A DNA stretch of 64,000 nucleotides from Nissolia schottii (taxonomy: Eukaryota > Streptophyta > Magnoliopsida > Fabales > Fabaceae), in contig QANU01058821.1 in NCBI GenBank assembly GCA_003254905.1, forward strand, positions 60,260 through 124,259, written 5' to 3'. Numbering within the stretch: position 1 is the first letter of the stretch; each line of letters begins with the position of its first letter. The notes beneath the pieces are model-generated. The model was not told where the DNA came from. It made no database searches and saw only the letters and a list, made by a program, of their open reading frames with translations. Both the position numbers and the translations under genes were made by a program. This document shows positions 12,238-24,067 of the stretch, one piece after another.

Positions 12238-12511
12238 GCACTACTCGAATAGTGCTAAACACTACTCGTGTAGTGCAAAGGCAAAATGCATAGAGATTAG
12301 ATTTTGGGAGCATTACTTGAGTAGTGCTAGCCACTACTTGAGTAGTGCATTGGCATAATGCTCAGAGGGGGAGCACTACTCGAGTAGTGCTAGCCAGTAT
12401 TTGAGTAGTGCAATAGCAGAACTTTCAAAGTGGAAATTTTTTAGCACTACTCAAGTAGTGCATGAACAGAACCTCCAGGAGCCAATTCAAAGGGCACTAC
12501 CCAAGTAGTGC
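12238..12511. repeat. Array of eight 18-bp palindromes
   Basis: Eight copies of a dyad whose best form is the perfect palindrome GCACTACTCGAGTAGTGC (12,373-12,390). Others start at about 12,238, 12,259, 12,310, 12,331, 12,394, 12,444 and 12,494, with one to four substitutions each. The first six form pairs about 21 bp apart. The intervening bases also repeat loosely ('ggcataatgctcag', 'ggcaaaatgcatag'). Each copy could form a short hairpin or bind a dimeric factor; position suggests the U3 part of a gypsy LTR. Confidence 0.85.
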
Positions 12512-12574
12512 AATGGAAAAATTGAAAAAAAATAGAAAAGTTAATGCCCTTTTTGGTAATTTTGATTGGGAAGA

Positions 12575-13826
12575 TGTTGAAAGCTTTTTTACACTCTCGT
12601 CGTTTTATATATCCTACTTTACAGCTTTCAAATCCTCAAAGGATTCTATTGCAGTATAATTGAGTATAGTTGTATCTACAGGGAGTTGAATAAAGTCATT
12701 CTTGAGTTTGTTAATTAAACAATAAGGTGAGTGATTGGTAATTTGATTTTTAAACTAAATAAAGTAAACAAAAGATAAAATGACAACGAATTAGAAGCAA
12801 ATTAGGAAGCTTGTTGGGAATTGAATCATATTACAATTTTTATCTAGCCATTACTCAATGCGTATGAATTATCAATTCTTTGACTCCTCGCCACTAGTTC
12901 TTATCTTAATCATCTCTTTCAAGAATGGCAATATCACTCGGTTCCCTTTGTCATTTTGTCAATCTCTTGCACACACTAACAAAGCCAACCGATCTATAAT
13001 TTCAGATGTTAAAATGACTACTAACCCTAACTCTATCTCTAGCAATTAGGAATATCAGATGAATTGATCTAGTTCCAACCTAATGAATGCAGTTCTCACT
13101 CACAAATAATCAAGTTTTAAATCATGCTTTAGGTAGCAAAGCTAAAATAAGCATTAAGCATAAGATCAATTCATGTAAAAGAAAATGATATATTCATACA
13201 TACAAGAGTTATATGGATACAATCACACCATAATATTCATCAAAATCCCAACAAAAAGAGGATTATAAATCCATCTTACAAGAGGAAATCAAAGAACAAG
13301 GTGACGGACGTTTACCATGACACGTTATTACGTCGTCATGGTAAGTGTCGTCGTGCTCCTCGATCACTCTTGTCTCCTTCTCTATCTTCCTCTTCGTTGC
13401 TGTGCTCTCAAGCTCTCTGAATATCAACTTCTGAATCAAGTGAAGTTAGAGCCTTGAATTCGTGAGTTGAGGCTCTATTTATAGAGCTTTTAGGCTCAGA
13501 TCGCTGAGCGGTCTGAAGGCAGTTTGGGATTTCTTCATCTTTAATTAACTCCACCCTTAAGCAAGCTCTTTGGCAAAAGAGGTCGCTGAGTGGCATGAAT
13601 CTTCATTTGGTTGCTCAATTCTTCTTACTTCTAAGCCCTTTGCTCCATGCCTTATATCTCTGTGAGAAATTGACAAGTACTGCATTATTTTACAATATCT
13701 GTATCCATTCTCTTGATTATGCTAAATTTATACAAAAAATGGGGAAATTAGTTAGTAAATTCATAGAAAACCACGCAGATAAGTGTCATTCTAGCCTATG
13801 AAAATACCAAAATATGACACTTATCA
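12575..13826 (-). mobile_element. Solo LTR with 5-bp target duplication
   Basis: A 1,252-bp segment starts TG and ends CA and is flanked by the perfect direct repeat GAAGA (12,570-12,574 and 13,827-13,831). Read on the minus strand it starts TGATAAGTGTCATATTTTGG and ends GCTTTCAACA. It contains a promoter-like CTCTATAAATAGAGCC near 13,470-13,485. No coding domain or second LTR is present, which fits a solo LTR left by recombination between the two LTRs. It lies inside another LTR in the opposite orientation. Confidence 0.85.
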
Positions 13827-14130
13827 GAAGAATATAAACATCACTAAGGTCGCGTAAAGGCATTCATTCACACAGAGACAAAGGGAAAAAAAACCCAAAA
13901 TGAGTGCAAGGAGCAAGATCGAAGACGAAGGATCGAAGCGAGAACAGAGAAATCCTAGTTTTTGGGAATTCTACTTAAAAATTCTCTGTGCAATTCTTCT
14001 TCTTCTCATACTCTATGTTTGTGTTTGTCATCTCTTTGAACGTGAGCTAATTATCTTAGCTTAGGGCTTTGATGTAAACCTTTACTAATATGTCAATTTA
14101 GTTGAGGTTATTTGGTTTATGGTTGGATTG

Positions 14131-14182
14131 TTGTATTACTTTATGCCTTGCTTAATGCTTTGATCATATGATCATTGATTAA
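14131..14182 (+). repeat. 52-bp direct repeat, copy 1
   Basis: The 52 bases from TTGTATTACTTTATGCC to ATTGATTAA recur at 14,686-14,737 with four substitutions. Together the two copies bracket the palindrome-rich insertion. Confidence 0.8.
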
Positions 14183-14685
14183 CATTAGCTTACGACCATT
14201 GTCGCCACAGGAAAATGTGTGCCCTTTGGTTGTCAGCGCCATTTACCGTCGGAGTTTTCCGACAGTAATGACTTGAACGTTACTCGCATGGGATACAGGT
14301 GCACCTATTCATAAATTCAAACACTTACTGTCGGCAAATTCTGATGATAATATTCGAACATTACTCACATTGATAACACGTGCGTCCGTTCGTACTTCCA
14401 AACATTATTACCGCTAGATATTTTCGAGGTAACTGGTTCAATGTCATAACATATAGGAAAAGGTAACTATTGATATTTCAACCCTATTACCGTCAGATAT
14501 TTCCGACGGTAAGCTATTTGTCTAATGACGTGCCAATTGATGCCAATTATTACCGTCAATTTTATTGTCGGGTTCTTGTTTCCAATGGTAATCGTAACCA
14601 AATTTAACCTGGTTCATCTTGATTGCATTTACCATCGATTTTTTTTGTTTTTTCCGACGGTAATATGCTATTTTCTAGTAGCGTG
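14183..14685. mobile_element. Palindrome-rich insertion with one CACTA-like end
   Basis: The segment is crowded with inverted copies of ACCGTCGG / CCGACGGT (for example near 14,230-14,270, 14,490-14,515 and 14,640-14,662), like the subterminal repeats of CACTA elements. The right end read on the minus strand begins CACGCTACTAGAAAATAGC, close to the CACTACTAGAAA ends of plant CACTA elements. The left terminus is not obvious and no coding sequence remains. Confidence 0.5.
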
Positions 14686-14737
14686 TTGTATTACTTTAAG
14701 CCTTGCTTAATGCTTTGGTCATCTGATCACTGATTAA
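14686..14737 (+). repeat. 52-bp direct repeat, copy 2
   Basis: Second copy of the 52-bp repeat at 14,131-14,182 (four substitutions). It is far longer than any normal transposon target duplication, so it reflects a local duplication of LTR sequence. Confidence 0.8.
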
Positions 14738-15147
14738 TTGATTTCTTCTCTTGTATGTAACTTGAGGGAGGGAATATAAGAGTGCAATTGCTAAAGTAAT
14801 CGTAGGTTGAGCGAAAGTCTGAGACGTGTCAATGCGGCCTATGCGGTTTCGCTAGGAATTCATAGATAAATTTAGGATTCAAATGAGTTGTTTTGTGCTA
14901 AGAGATTAGGCATCCAATTTAGGTGAATTAAATCACAATTTTCTCTTTGTTTTTCTTTGTCTTTTGAATTGTTATTTGTTTATTTGTTTTTATATCTTCC
15001 ATATTTCAAACAACAACTCCATTCTCTTTTAATCCTTTTGGTTATCGATTAAACTGCACAATTGATTTGTCCTCGTGGATACGACAACCTTTCTCACTAT
15101 TTATTACTTGTACGACGCGGTATATTTGCCACAGAAAAATCGTATCA

Positions 15148-16235
15148 ACTACTTTTTAGGAAATTAAAAGTTCCTTGGTTGAACTTAATACGTTTCAAAA
15201 CAACTTGTTAAAGAGTAAAAGGTTAAACAATAAATTTAATCAAAACAGTTACATATGACTTTTAACTACTAAAAAAAGTCAAAAGCACTATATCCAAATG
15301 GGTCCTTAAAGTTATATATTGTGATTATAAATTGACATATCAACGTATAATATGAAGAAAAAAAAATTCTAAGTATCCATTTGGACACTAGAATTAGAGT
15401 TGTAATTTAGAATTCAAAATTCATTTCCAATTCTAGTAGAATCGAAATTTACTCGAAATCTTAAATTTTATGTCTGTCTTATTCAAAGAATTAGGATATA
15501 AAAATTAGAAACATCTCTTCTGACCTTTTGACCTTCTTTCCCCAATCCTCACTTTTTCTCTTCCCAGCGAAATCAGTTCTATATTTTAAAATTAATCAAA
15601 TTAAGAAGCTTTGTATGCGGGGGTGCTTCCGAGCACGGATGGCATAACAAAGATGATGCTTTGATGGTGACTGTAACAACCATGCTCAACGACGAGTGCA
15701 ACGACGATATGCCACGACAATTGAGCGATGCGCACATAACGAATGCGCGACTTCAATGTTTTTAATTGTGACTGTGCGACGTGAACTGACTGACATGTGG
15801 TTGGCAGTGACGGTGGTGGCTGTTATGGTGGTCGTTGATGAAGGTCATGATTTTTGGTGAAGGTGGTTGGTAGTGAGTGGTTAGTGGTGATCATGGTGGT
15901 TGTCACGGTGGCTGGTGGTGAAGGTGGTGACCGTGGGTGTCTTGATGGGTGAGGACGATGATGGTTGGTGATAGTTTTTGTCATGGTAATTATCTTTGGA
16001 GAATAATTTTATTTATGAGATATGGAATTCATAATTTTGGGGGGTGTAAATTAGGAATTGAAAAAGGTCTCATCCAGTTATATTTTTATTTTAATTTCAT
16101 TGAATTGTGATGTGGAAATTTGATTTTAATTTTAAATGAGATACCAAACAAAAAAGTTAGAACTAATAAGCTTAATTTTAATGCTGAGCATCAATTTCAC
16201 ATCCACTTGTATAGGGTAAAGGTTTCTTAAAGTGA
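15148..16235. other. Intergenic with GGT-rich low-complexity block
   Basis: No gene is recognised. From about 15,780 to 15,970 the plus strand is rich in GGTGGT/GGTGA units, and the flanks at 15,360-15,520 and 16,000-16,140 are AT-rich and loosely complementary. This suggests a decayed inverted-repeat element, but ends could not be fixed. Confidence 0.4.
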
Positions 16236-16350
16236 GAGATCCATCACTTTAAAGGATAAAATCAATAATCTCATAATTAGATTATTAAAACTTTTACTTT
16301 AATGATCAATGGTGAGATTTTTCATTTTACTCTTTAAAGTGAGGGATCAC
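16236..16350. mobile_element. Short MITE-like inverted repeat
   Basis: GATCCATCACTTTAAAGGAT at the left is matched on the other strand at the right by GATCCCTCACTTTAAAGAGT, with similarity continuing inward ('aatctca' on both arms). No target duplication was identified. Confidence 0.5.
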
Positions 16351-17245
16351 AAATCCAAATCTAATTTCATGGGTTAAATGGCCGTTAAAACCACGTAGTG
16401 AAAAGGGAGGGAATAATGAAGTTTGAATTTTTTTGGGTAACAATATAGTAGTAGTTTGAATATTTATTGTAGTAATTAATAATCAATAGTAATAAGTCCT
16501 TGGTTGTTGCCCGCAGTTAATTAGGTTTTGGTTTCCAAGCCTATGTGGTAACATTAATTAGTGCTGACTAGCAGCGGCAAGATAGGTGCCTGTGATTGTG
16601 CGATGCTTTGTACTTTGGGAACTCCACCGGCCAAAGCTGTTGGCAGTTTAATGAATTTTCATGCTCAATCTTTCTTTTCTTTCTTTTAAATTTAGATTTT
16701 GTTAATCCGATCACTTGTGAAATGAACTAAATTTTTATGTTTCAAACTAAAATGATTGATTTTTTAAAGGTAAGATATTGTATTAATTAATTTGAACGAA
16801 TAACAAATACAAAAAGCTCCAACAACCAAAAAAAAAAGGAGGGTTATCCCAAGCATGATGTTAAACACGTACAACTTTGCTAAGAAGAAAAACATAAAGT
16901 AAATAGACTAAACAACTAAAATGAATCCCATGACCTAACGAAATCTAAAGAACCTAACAATGAGAAATAGAAAATAATAGATAACGTATGCGTTATCTGA
17001 TACCAAATTAAGGGATCTTAAATTCGTCATTGTCATATCTTTATTGGAGTGAATCTTCTTAAAGTCAAGTTCTAATTCAAGTAAAAACTAAGTAAATAGA
17101 AAAAAAGAAGGAACCGTTCATCAGATATCTAATCATTGTCGTTGTTTTCATCATTGTTCTTTAATTCGTCCCTCGTAGTTTCTTACTCAGTACAAATTAA
17201 GTTATTTATTTATTTATTAATGTAGTTATATAATAGTATAGATAA

Positions 17246-17284
<39 letters not shown>

Positions 17285-18717
17285 TTATTTTCAATTATTT
17301 GTTATTACGGTGTTAACAAAATTGACTTAAACATGTTTTAGATCTCTAATAAATTTAGGAGATTCGGTTAAAGTCTCCTTTTTATTTAAAAAAAATTGGT
17401 CAAAATATATAAGAGAGATTACATGGTTTTAAACTTTTAGTCTATGTTGTTAGCGATACTTTATTATTAGCTGTTCACATGACTAACATAATGTCATGTC
17501 AACATATCAAGTGAGTAAAATAAATCCACTTATCCATAAACTGCAATTTGACCCCAAATCATGACTTATCCACCATGCAAATTAGGGTCAAATAAAATAT
17601 TATGTATCATGTAAGTTTATATTTGCTTACATGATCATTACTGATAAGTCACTTTGTTAGATATGTCAACAATTAATCGAGTTTCAATATTAATGGTAGA
17701 AATTAAAATCACAGAGTTTCATTAACGATGAGACTAAAAACATGTAATTTCTTATATGTTTTGAACTAAAAACATTCATTATTTTTCTTAAGAACTTAAA
17801 TCAAATCTCAATTTATTGGAGATCCGAATGATATTTAAGACTAACAAAATTTGTGGTCATATAATAAAATTATTTTTACAATATAATACTTCTTGTATCA
17901 GTTCTTATTTACAGCCGTTTAAGATATTAGCATATATGCACTAAGAAGGTAGGTAAATAATTCTGATTTAAAAAATAATAATTTTAAATGACAAAATTAG
18001 TATTTTCTACTAACTGGTGCATCAATTACTATTTGTTGTAATACTTTATCAGTAATTAGTAATATGGAAAAAAAACTGATAAAAGATGATTAATTCTACA
18101 TTGAAAGGGTCAATGAACAAAATTATTTTTTTCTAAAACGACTGTTAATAAAAAATAAGAATGGTGGAGGGAATAATATATATACACTTACATAATATTT
18201 AAAATTCATTTCAAGAATAAAGATAGTTAAATTAAAAATAAAAAAAGACTAAGCTCCCCAATTTTATTCTATAATGTTTTATTTCGATCAATTTTATCTC
18301 TAATAAATTTGGTTAGCCAAAATTATTCTTACAAAATGTAAAAAATAATCAAATTAATCACTCTATTACTTTATTTAATAAAGACACTTGACGTGACACA
18401 TAACAAATAAATTAATATAATTAATTTTTATATTTTACATGAATATAGTTAAACACTTTACAATCATGTGTTACATAACTGTCAGCATTAAGAAAATATT
18501 AGAGGGGCCTAAGATGAACATTTATATTTCGCATGAATGAACTTAGTCAGATTTTTTTTTTTGATAAAAACAAAGTTGTTCAAAGCAAAAATTTATAAAA
18601 ACGAAATTGAGGTTTTTTCTATGAAAGAAGGATGTCGTTAGTTGCGTTCAACAAAGTACTACTATTACATGCTTCGGTGATTGGTGTCACCAAGTCAGCT
18701 AGGCAATTTGCGCAATT

Positions 18718-18719
<2 letters not shown>
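16351..18719. other. Intergenic upstream of the BPC gene, no gene recognised
   Basis: Strongly AT-rich, with only short meaningless frames. It contains an AT microsatellite (see separate entry). The proximal promoter of the BPC gene must lie at its right end, but no unambiguous TATA box or cis element could be singled out. Confidence 0.5.
17247..17281. repeat. (AT)n microsatellite
   Basis: About 17 uninterrupted AT dinucleotides. Confidence 0.95.

Positions 18720-18754
<35 letters not shown>
18720..18754. repeat. (AAT)n microsatellite
   Basis: About 11 uninterrupted AAT units, roughly 100 bp upstream of the presumed first exon of the BPC gene. Length changes here could alter promoter spacing. 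Confidence 0.95.
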
Positions 18755-18877
18755 GACATTATTTACTCAAAAATGCATATATTTTTTTAAAAGATTAGAT
18801 TTTAAGATGGCGTGTAGACATTTTTGTTCCTTTGCTCTCTTCATTCTCCATTCGTAGACGCCAAGAACCCTAACCAG

Positions 18878-19379
18878 GTACTTCCTCCTTCTCCCTTCAG
18901 CTCAAAAATCTCCACGACCCTCTTTTTCTTTCTTCAAATCGTGACATGGGTTAGCACCAAAATCAATTTTTTCTTTCCTTTTTCATTTTCACACTTTATT
19001 TTGACCTTGGATTTTGTTGATCTGTTCATTTTTTTGGTCAAAGATCTGATTTTTTTTTTCTTTTGGCCTCTGTTATTTGTGAAATGGATCTTAGATCAAA
19101 ACCCAGAAGCTGAAAGCTTTAGGGAGATGAGGTTTTGCATGCGTACATTTATGGGGTTTGTGTAATTTTTGTTCTTCTTGTGGAACCCTTCTTTCTGGTT
19201 TGACTCTATTTGAGCTGAAACAAACCTCCAATTGCATTCTGTTGTTGTTTTTGTCTTTTTGTTTTTCAATTTCCACATGGAACTTACTTTGTATTTTGAA
19301 TTGTGCTGTTTTTTGTTTTTGTTTTTCTAATTTTCATGTAGAATTTACTTTGTTTTTTTGAATTGTGTTGGGTTGTTAG
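18878..19379 (+). other. Probable leader intron of the BPC gene
   Basis: A donor-like CAG|GTACTT at 18,875-18,883 is followed by a T-rich stretch and an acceptor-like TTGTTAG|G ending at 19,379. The span has no coding potential beyond Phe/Leu-rich low-complexity frames. The ATG lies 90 bp downstream of the acceptor. Introns in the 5' untranslated region are common in plant BPC genes. An alternative acceptor (ATGTAG) lies near 19,340. RNA evidence would be needed to fix it. Confidence 0.5.
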
Positions 19380-19469
19380 GAGATTGCAATGGCCTGGATA
19401 ATTTGTGAGGATATTTAACGAAGTGTACATTATTGTCCTGCAATTTTCTTCACCATTTTTGCTGTTGTG

Positions 19470-20318
19470 ATGGATGGGGATAATGGTCTCAACATACGCA
19501 ATTGGGGTTACTATGAACCTGCTACCTCCTTCAAGAACCATCTGGGGCTACAGCTGATGTCGTCGATGCCGGAAAAGCCTCTACTTGGAGGGCGCAATGC
19601 CGCAGTTTTGTCTGGTGCCAATGGGGCATATCACAATAGGGACATTGGGATGCCTCAAGCTACATACCCCATGGAATACATGAGGGATGCTTGGATTAGC
19701 AGTCAGAGGGAGAAGTATATGAATATGATACCTACGAATCCGAGTTATGGTGGTATTCCGGAGACATCTTCAGCGCATCATATTCAAATGATTCCACCAC
19801 CTGAGTTGCTGAAGGAAGAAAGACCGGCAGAAGAGGTGCCTGTTGTTGAGAAGGCAAAGGGTACTAGTAAGAAGAGGCAGGGGCCGAAGGTACCCAAATC
19901 TCCCAAAGCGAAGAAGCCCAAGAGGGGGCCTCGCGTGCCGAAGGATGATAATGCTCCTTCAGTTCAACGAGCAAGGGTTCCGAAGAAAACTACCGAAGTC
20001 GTGATAAATGGGATCGATATGGATATTTCCTCCATTCCAATTCCCGTTTGTTCTTGCACCGGGACACCTCAGCAATGTTACAGATGGGGCTCTGGTGGGT
20101 GGCAGTCTGCATGTTGCACAACGGGCATGTCTATGTATCCTTTGCCTATGAGTACGAAGCGGCGTGGAGCTAGGATAGCTGGAAGGAAAATGAGTATAGG
20201 AGCATTTAAGAAAGTTCTAGAGAAACTCGCAGCTGAGGGTTATAACTTTTCTAATGCAATTGATTTGAGGACTTATTGGGCTAAACACGGCACCAATAAG
20301 TTTGTCACTATCAGGTAG
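19470..20318 (+). CDS. BPC: Class I BBR/BPC (BASIC PENTACYSTEINE) GAGA-binding factor
   Basis: Nuclear DNA-binding regulator of the plant-specific BBR/BPC family, whose members bind GA-rich elements and recruit chromatin regulators. The product is 282 residues, the usual class I length, and the coding region is a single exon. Residues 1-35 hold the conserved class I N-terminus (RNWGYYEP, then LGLQLMSSMP). Residues about 129-173 are Lys/Pro-rich (KKRQGPKVPKSPKAKKPKRG) and should act as the nuclear localisation region. The C-terminal DNA-binding domain (about 174-282) has all five diagnostic cysteines (C194, C196, C203, C215, C216), then RRGARIAGRKMS and the terminal TYWAKHGTNKFVTIR. The ATG at 19,470 is chosen; the codon before it is GTG. 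A leader intron is likely. No sign of damage. The exact orthologue (BPC1, 2 or 3 type) is not resolved. Confidence 0.97.
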   Translation: MDGDNGLNIRNWGYYEPATSFKNHLGLQLMSSMPEKPLLGGRNAAVLSGANGAYHNRDIGMPQATYPMEYMRDAWISSQREKYMNMIPTNPSYGGIPETSSAHHIQMIPPPELLKEERPAEEVPVVEKAKGTSKKRQGPKVPKSPKAKKPKRGPRVPKDDNAPSVQRARVPKKTTEVVINGIDMDISSIPIPVCSCTGTPQQCYRWGSGGWQSACCTTGMSMYPLPMSTKRRGARIAGRKMSIGAFKKVLEKLAAEGYNFSNAIDLRTYWAKHGTNKFVTIR

Positions 20319-21579
20319 ATCTACTCTGTGCTATGGTACAACTGGCCTCTTTTTCCTTTCAGCCTGTTTGTCATGTCATGTATATATATGTGTATTTGGC
20401 CTGAGACAGAGGCTCCTTAGCTGGTTTGTAGAACAAGAATTTTCAACTCATGTCATGTGACATTTTGTTATCTCTTCTAACTCTTAGTATGTTGTTCTTT
20501 GGATTCAGTAAATGGGAATTCAATCATTTTGTTGGTTGGTCCTGATAGTGGACTAGCAAATGGGATCGTGTCTTATTGATATTTAGCAGGAAATTTTATC
20601 TGTTGACCCCACTGGTGATTGATTGTTGTGAAAATGTTTTATTATGATTATTGAATCATTCTGATATTGTTTGGTAGATGCAATTCCAGTTTTGCGGAAA
20701 GAAACAAGTTTGTTGAACGCTGTGTATGATGGTAAGATGTTTGTCATAGTGATGGAATGTGTTCTTTCCAATCTGCTTATGGGAGAAAAAAAAAATTGAA
20801 AATTTGATCCAGTAATGGATTTGTTCTGTCAAATTTGAATTTGTTACTAAGGGCATGCTTCAGAGATAATATGTTGTTGGGAAAAAGCTCATAGTGAGCA
20901 TGTAAGGGTTTATGATATCCTATCCACCATTATAGATCATTTTGTGGGTTAAGATGAAGATGTGCTTTATTGAACTAAGAGTAGATATACCCTTACTTTC
21001 TCACTTTAGAGATAAATTGAGAAGCCTATTCCCTGTAGTTGTGCATAACAAGCGTTAAAGGTGCTTGCCCGTAGCATATAATATACTTCTTTGTTTTAAT
21101 AATTTGTATTGGTATGCAAGTTGAGATAATGTGGATTTCTTCTGACTAGTAGTAACTTAAACTTGAGCATTTTGTTTTGAGGACTTGTCATTCATTAGAT
21201 TTTCCCCGGAGCAAAAATTGGAGACCTGTTTTTTTTATGTTCCCTCCTTTTTATTTATTTATTTATTTTTTTGTTTGGGGGGGGGGGTGTAAATAAGGGA
21301 CAAGATTAGAAATGAATGCATTATAGAGACAGTTGGAGTAGTGTCCTGTTGTGGAAAAGATGGAAAAGATGGTACAATCTCGTGTCATTTGAGCACTAGA
21401 GGTGAAGGCTTGAAGAAGACTCAGTCGAGATAGTAGATCAAAATGGAAGGTAATCCATTGGTTAGAGGTATATGGAACTAGAAAATCTAGTTAATCATTT
21501 GAATGTGAACATGGTCTAATGACAAAATACTATGACATCGTTTGATTTATGTTATTGGCCTCACCTAGTGGGACAAGGC
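20319..21579. other. 3' region of the BPC gene and intergenic DNA
   Basis: The first 200-300 bases after the stop probably form the 3' untranslated region; no single poly(A) signal stands out. No other gene is seen. A run of 11 G residues lies at 21,277-21,287 after a T/A-rich tract. Confidence 0.5.
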
Positions 21580-21711
21580 TTAGTGTGTGTTTGGATTTTC
21601 GGTGGGAGGGGGCTAGAATCAATTCTGGCTGGTTGTAGTAGTGAAAAATACTCGCTTTTGACATGCCAGAATTAATTATGGTGACTTCAAACGAAAAACC
21701 AAACACACTCA
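21580..21711. mobile_element. MITE-like inverted repeat
   Basis: The left arm TTAGTGTGTGTTTGGATTTT is matched on the other strand at the right by TGAGTGTGTTTGGTTTTTCG. The ends resemble the 'GTGTTTGGAT' group of plant MITEs. A related but decayed stretch appears at about 22,390-22,500. Confidence 0.5.
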
Positions 21712-24067
21712 GTTTGTTGATGTTGTTCAAATATTATTTGAGAAAGGAGAGGGTTGGTAGAGTATACATTAGGAATTGGTGTGTAGTAGATTTCACAAAG
21801 ATAGCAGGTTTTCTGATAACTGACTTTTCAACTATGGAATTGCAGTGTGGTTTGGGGATGTAAATAAAGTGGAAATGTGGGGAACTAACTGTTTTTTTTT
21901 CTTCTAGAGGTAAGTTGTGATGTGTGGAATATTAAATGTGGAAATTTGAGTTTTGTAAGACATCTAAGGTGTGTTTGGAAAACCTTATTTGTGGTTCAAA
22001 ACACCTTATAAAACTTTTTAACTTTGAAAATATGATTATTTTCCAAAATTAAGTTGTTACCAAATGTGCGTATGTTTTGAGTTTAAAACAGCTTACAAAG
22101 AAAAGGTTACTGAGATAAGTTTTGAAGAAAAAAAAATGTTCCCGTTTTTTGGTAGGTAAAGACAAATATTTCTTCACACAACTTTTTGCAAAACATGGTT
22201 GGTTGTAGGAAGCTAATGGTGAGTAGAAATGCCGTCTCGATGAACTTAGGTTGACTAGCATCTAAAACTTGATTTTGAATAGACATGCTCCCAGAAACAA
22301 AGGTTGAATGAAAAGACTCGAGCCCTATAGGCTGAATGAGTCTTTTTTAGTATCTGACTCGAGCCCTATGACTTATTATCAGGTAAGAATTTCCAAAATT
22401 GATTCTGGCAGCAATTATTGAGAGTGAAAATTTTTCACATTTTCATTTTTAGAGCTCTAAAATTAATTCTAGGTGTTTTCCTTGAAAACTAAACATGCTC
22501 TCTAGAATAACTCATGTCCTTCTTTTGTCCTGAATGTAATATACTCTTAGTATTTTGAATTTTGATATAAATTTAGTTTTATATAGGTGGTTTGATAAAA
22601 TATTTGATATTAAAATTATTTGTATAAAGTTAAATTGATAAAATTTAAACCGTTAAGCCTAAATAGATGTTAGCATTTTTTTTTTCAAAACTAAAACTGT
22701 TGTCAACATTTGGAGTGTAGCATTAAAAAATTGATGTTAATTTTTCTTATGATCAAATTAATATTAACGTCAAAATTTTACTAGTAAAATGAATATTTAC
22801 TCAATTTTATTATTATAGAACCACAAGTTTTAAACACTCTTTATTTGAACATTAAGAATGATATTAAACGCTAAAATATCCTCTCACATGTATTATGGGA
22901 TCCACATTATTTCATGATTGTGAATCCTATGATTTATAAGAAAAGGTGTTTTGATATTTAACACGACTTTAGCGTTAGAATAAACTTTTTTTTGTAACAG
23001 TATCTTATATCTATAGTCCAAATCTAGAACGCAGTTAGGTAGGTTGCTGAAAGTATAAGTCACTAGAAGGACAATCTAATTCTCCCATGATGGGAATATT
23101 GAAAGTAACTATGTACTTTATCTTTAATTGGCGACACTATTGTCGGTGCTACGACACTTTGATCAAATTGAGATTCATGATTATTTGAAGTCATAAAAGC
23201 AGTGTCAAGTAAGCTACGATGATCTTAAAATCTCAGGTTTTATCTGGAGCATCGGCAAATTAAAATTTTGAATCGTTAGTATTGCATGTAAACTTTGTCT
23301 AAAATTTAAATATACTTATGTTGGGACTGAAACTTTTAGGTTAAGGTTCGCTTGATTAAATGCACTTGCATTACCTTTGCAAGTAAGCACCATTGGATAG
23401 CAGATTGGATTTTAATTTTCTTCAATGATTTAGATTACGGTGGTACACATTATGTGTACCAATCGTTTCCCAAAATGCAAAATAGATATATATTAGATTG
23501 CTGACGTTAATTAAACTCGAATTATGGGGTGATTCTACTAGCCACTCCATGAACAACACAAGCTTCATGAAAATGATACCCATATATGATTATTGGAGTA
23601 CATGATAACATAGTTGGACCTGACTCATACTCTGCCCAAATTGGATTACCAAAAGTTCTAATTGTTTTGTTGCCCGACTTAACTATCTATTATGATCCTC
23701 TATTACATGATAGTGTTTGGTTCTTGTTCTAAGATATGCTAATTTTAAATGTACAATAAATAAATAAATAAATAAAATGGACGGAAGAAAATAAATGATA
23801 AAGATAGAGACTTACTTTTCACACGCTTTCTTTTTAGAGGTATAGACAAAATTTAATTCTAAAATAATCTCAAGATTAAAACAATTTTAAACCTTTTGTC
23901 TTTATCTCCTTTATTAAATATATTTTTGTCATTAATATCTCTGTCTTCTATCTAAGAATAAGAACCAAACACTACCTACTAGTTTTTTTGCCACTTGAGG
24001 CAAGCATAAGTGAGTGAATAGAATAATTCCTCTATGTTGTTGTGCATAGCTTATGCGTGAGAAAAAG
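21712..24067. other. Intergenic, no gene recognised
   Basis: AT-rich DNA with short frames lacking any recognisable domain. It includes scattered fragments of inverted-repeat elements. Confidence 0.5.

Larger units (their letters stand above)
12057..15147 (+). repeat. Gypsy-type LTR split by a solo LTR and a palindrome-rich insertion
   Basis: The left part (12,057-12,574) carries an array of short palindromes. Joining across the inserted solo LTR restores a TATA-like GAATATAAAC and a leader-like sequence from about 13,832. The right end, with 'cgtggatacgacaacc', 'acttgtacgacgcggtata' and a terminal TATCA at 15,143-15,147, resembles the U5 end of plant gypsy LTRs. The left boundary is uncertain. 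Removing the solo LTR and the 14.2-14.7 kb insertion leaves a plausible long LTR of well over 1 kb. Confidence 0.5.

Noticed and set aside
21277-21287. G-run as a retrotransposon polypurine tract
   Set aside because: No LTR start follows it and no paired LTR lies nearby.
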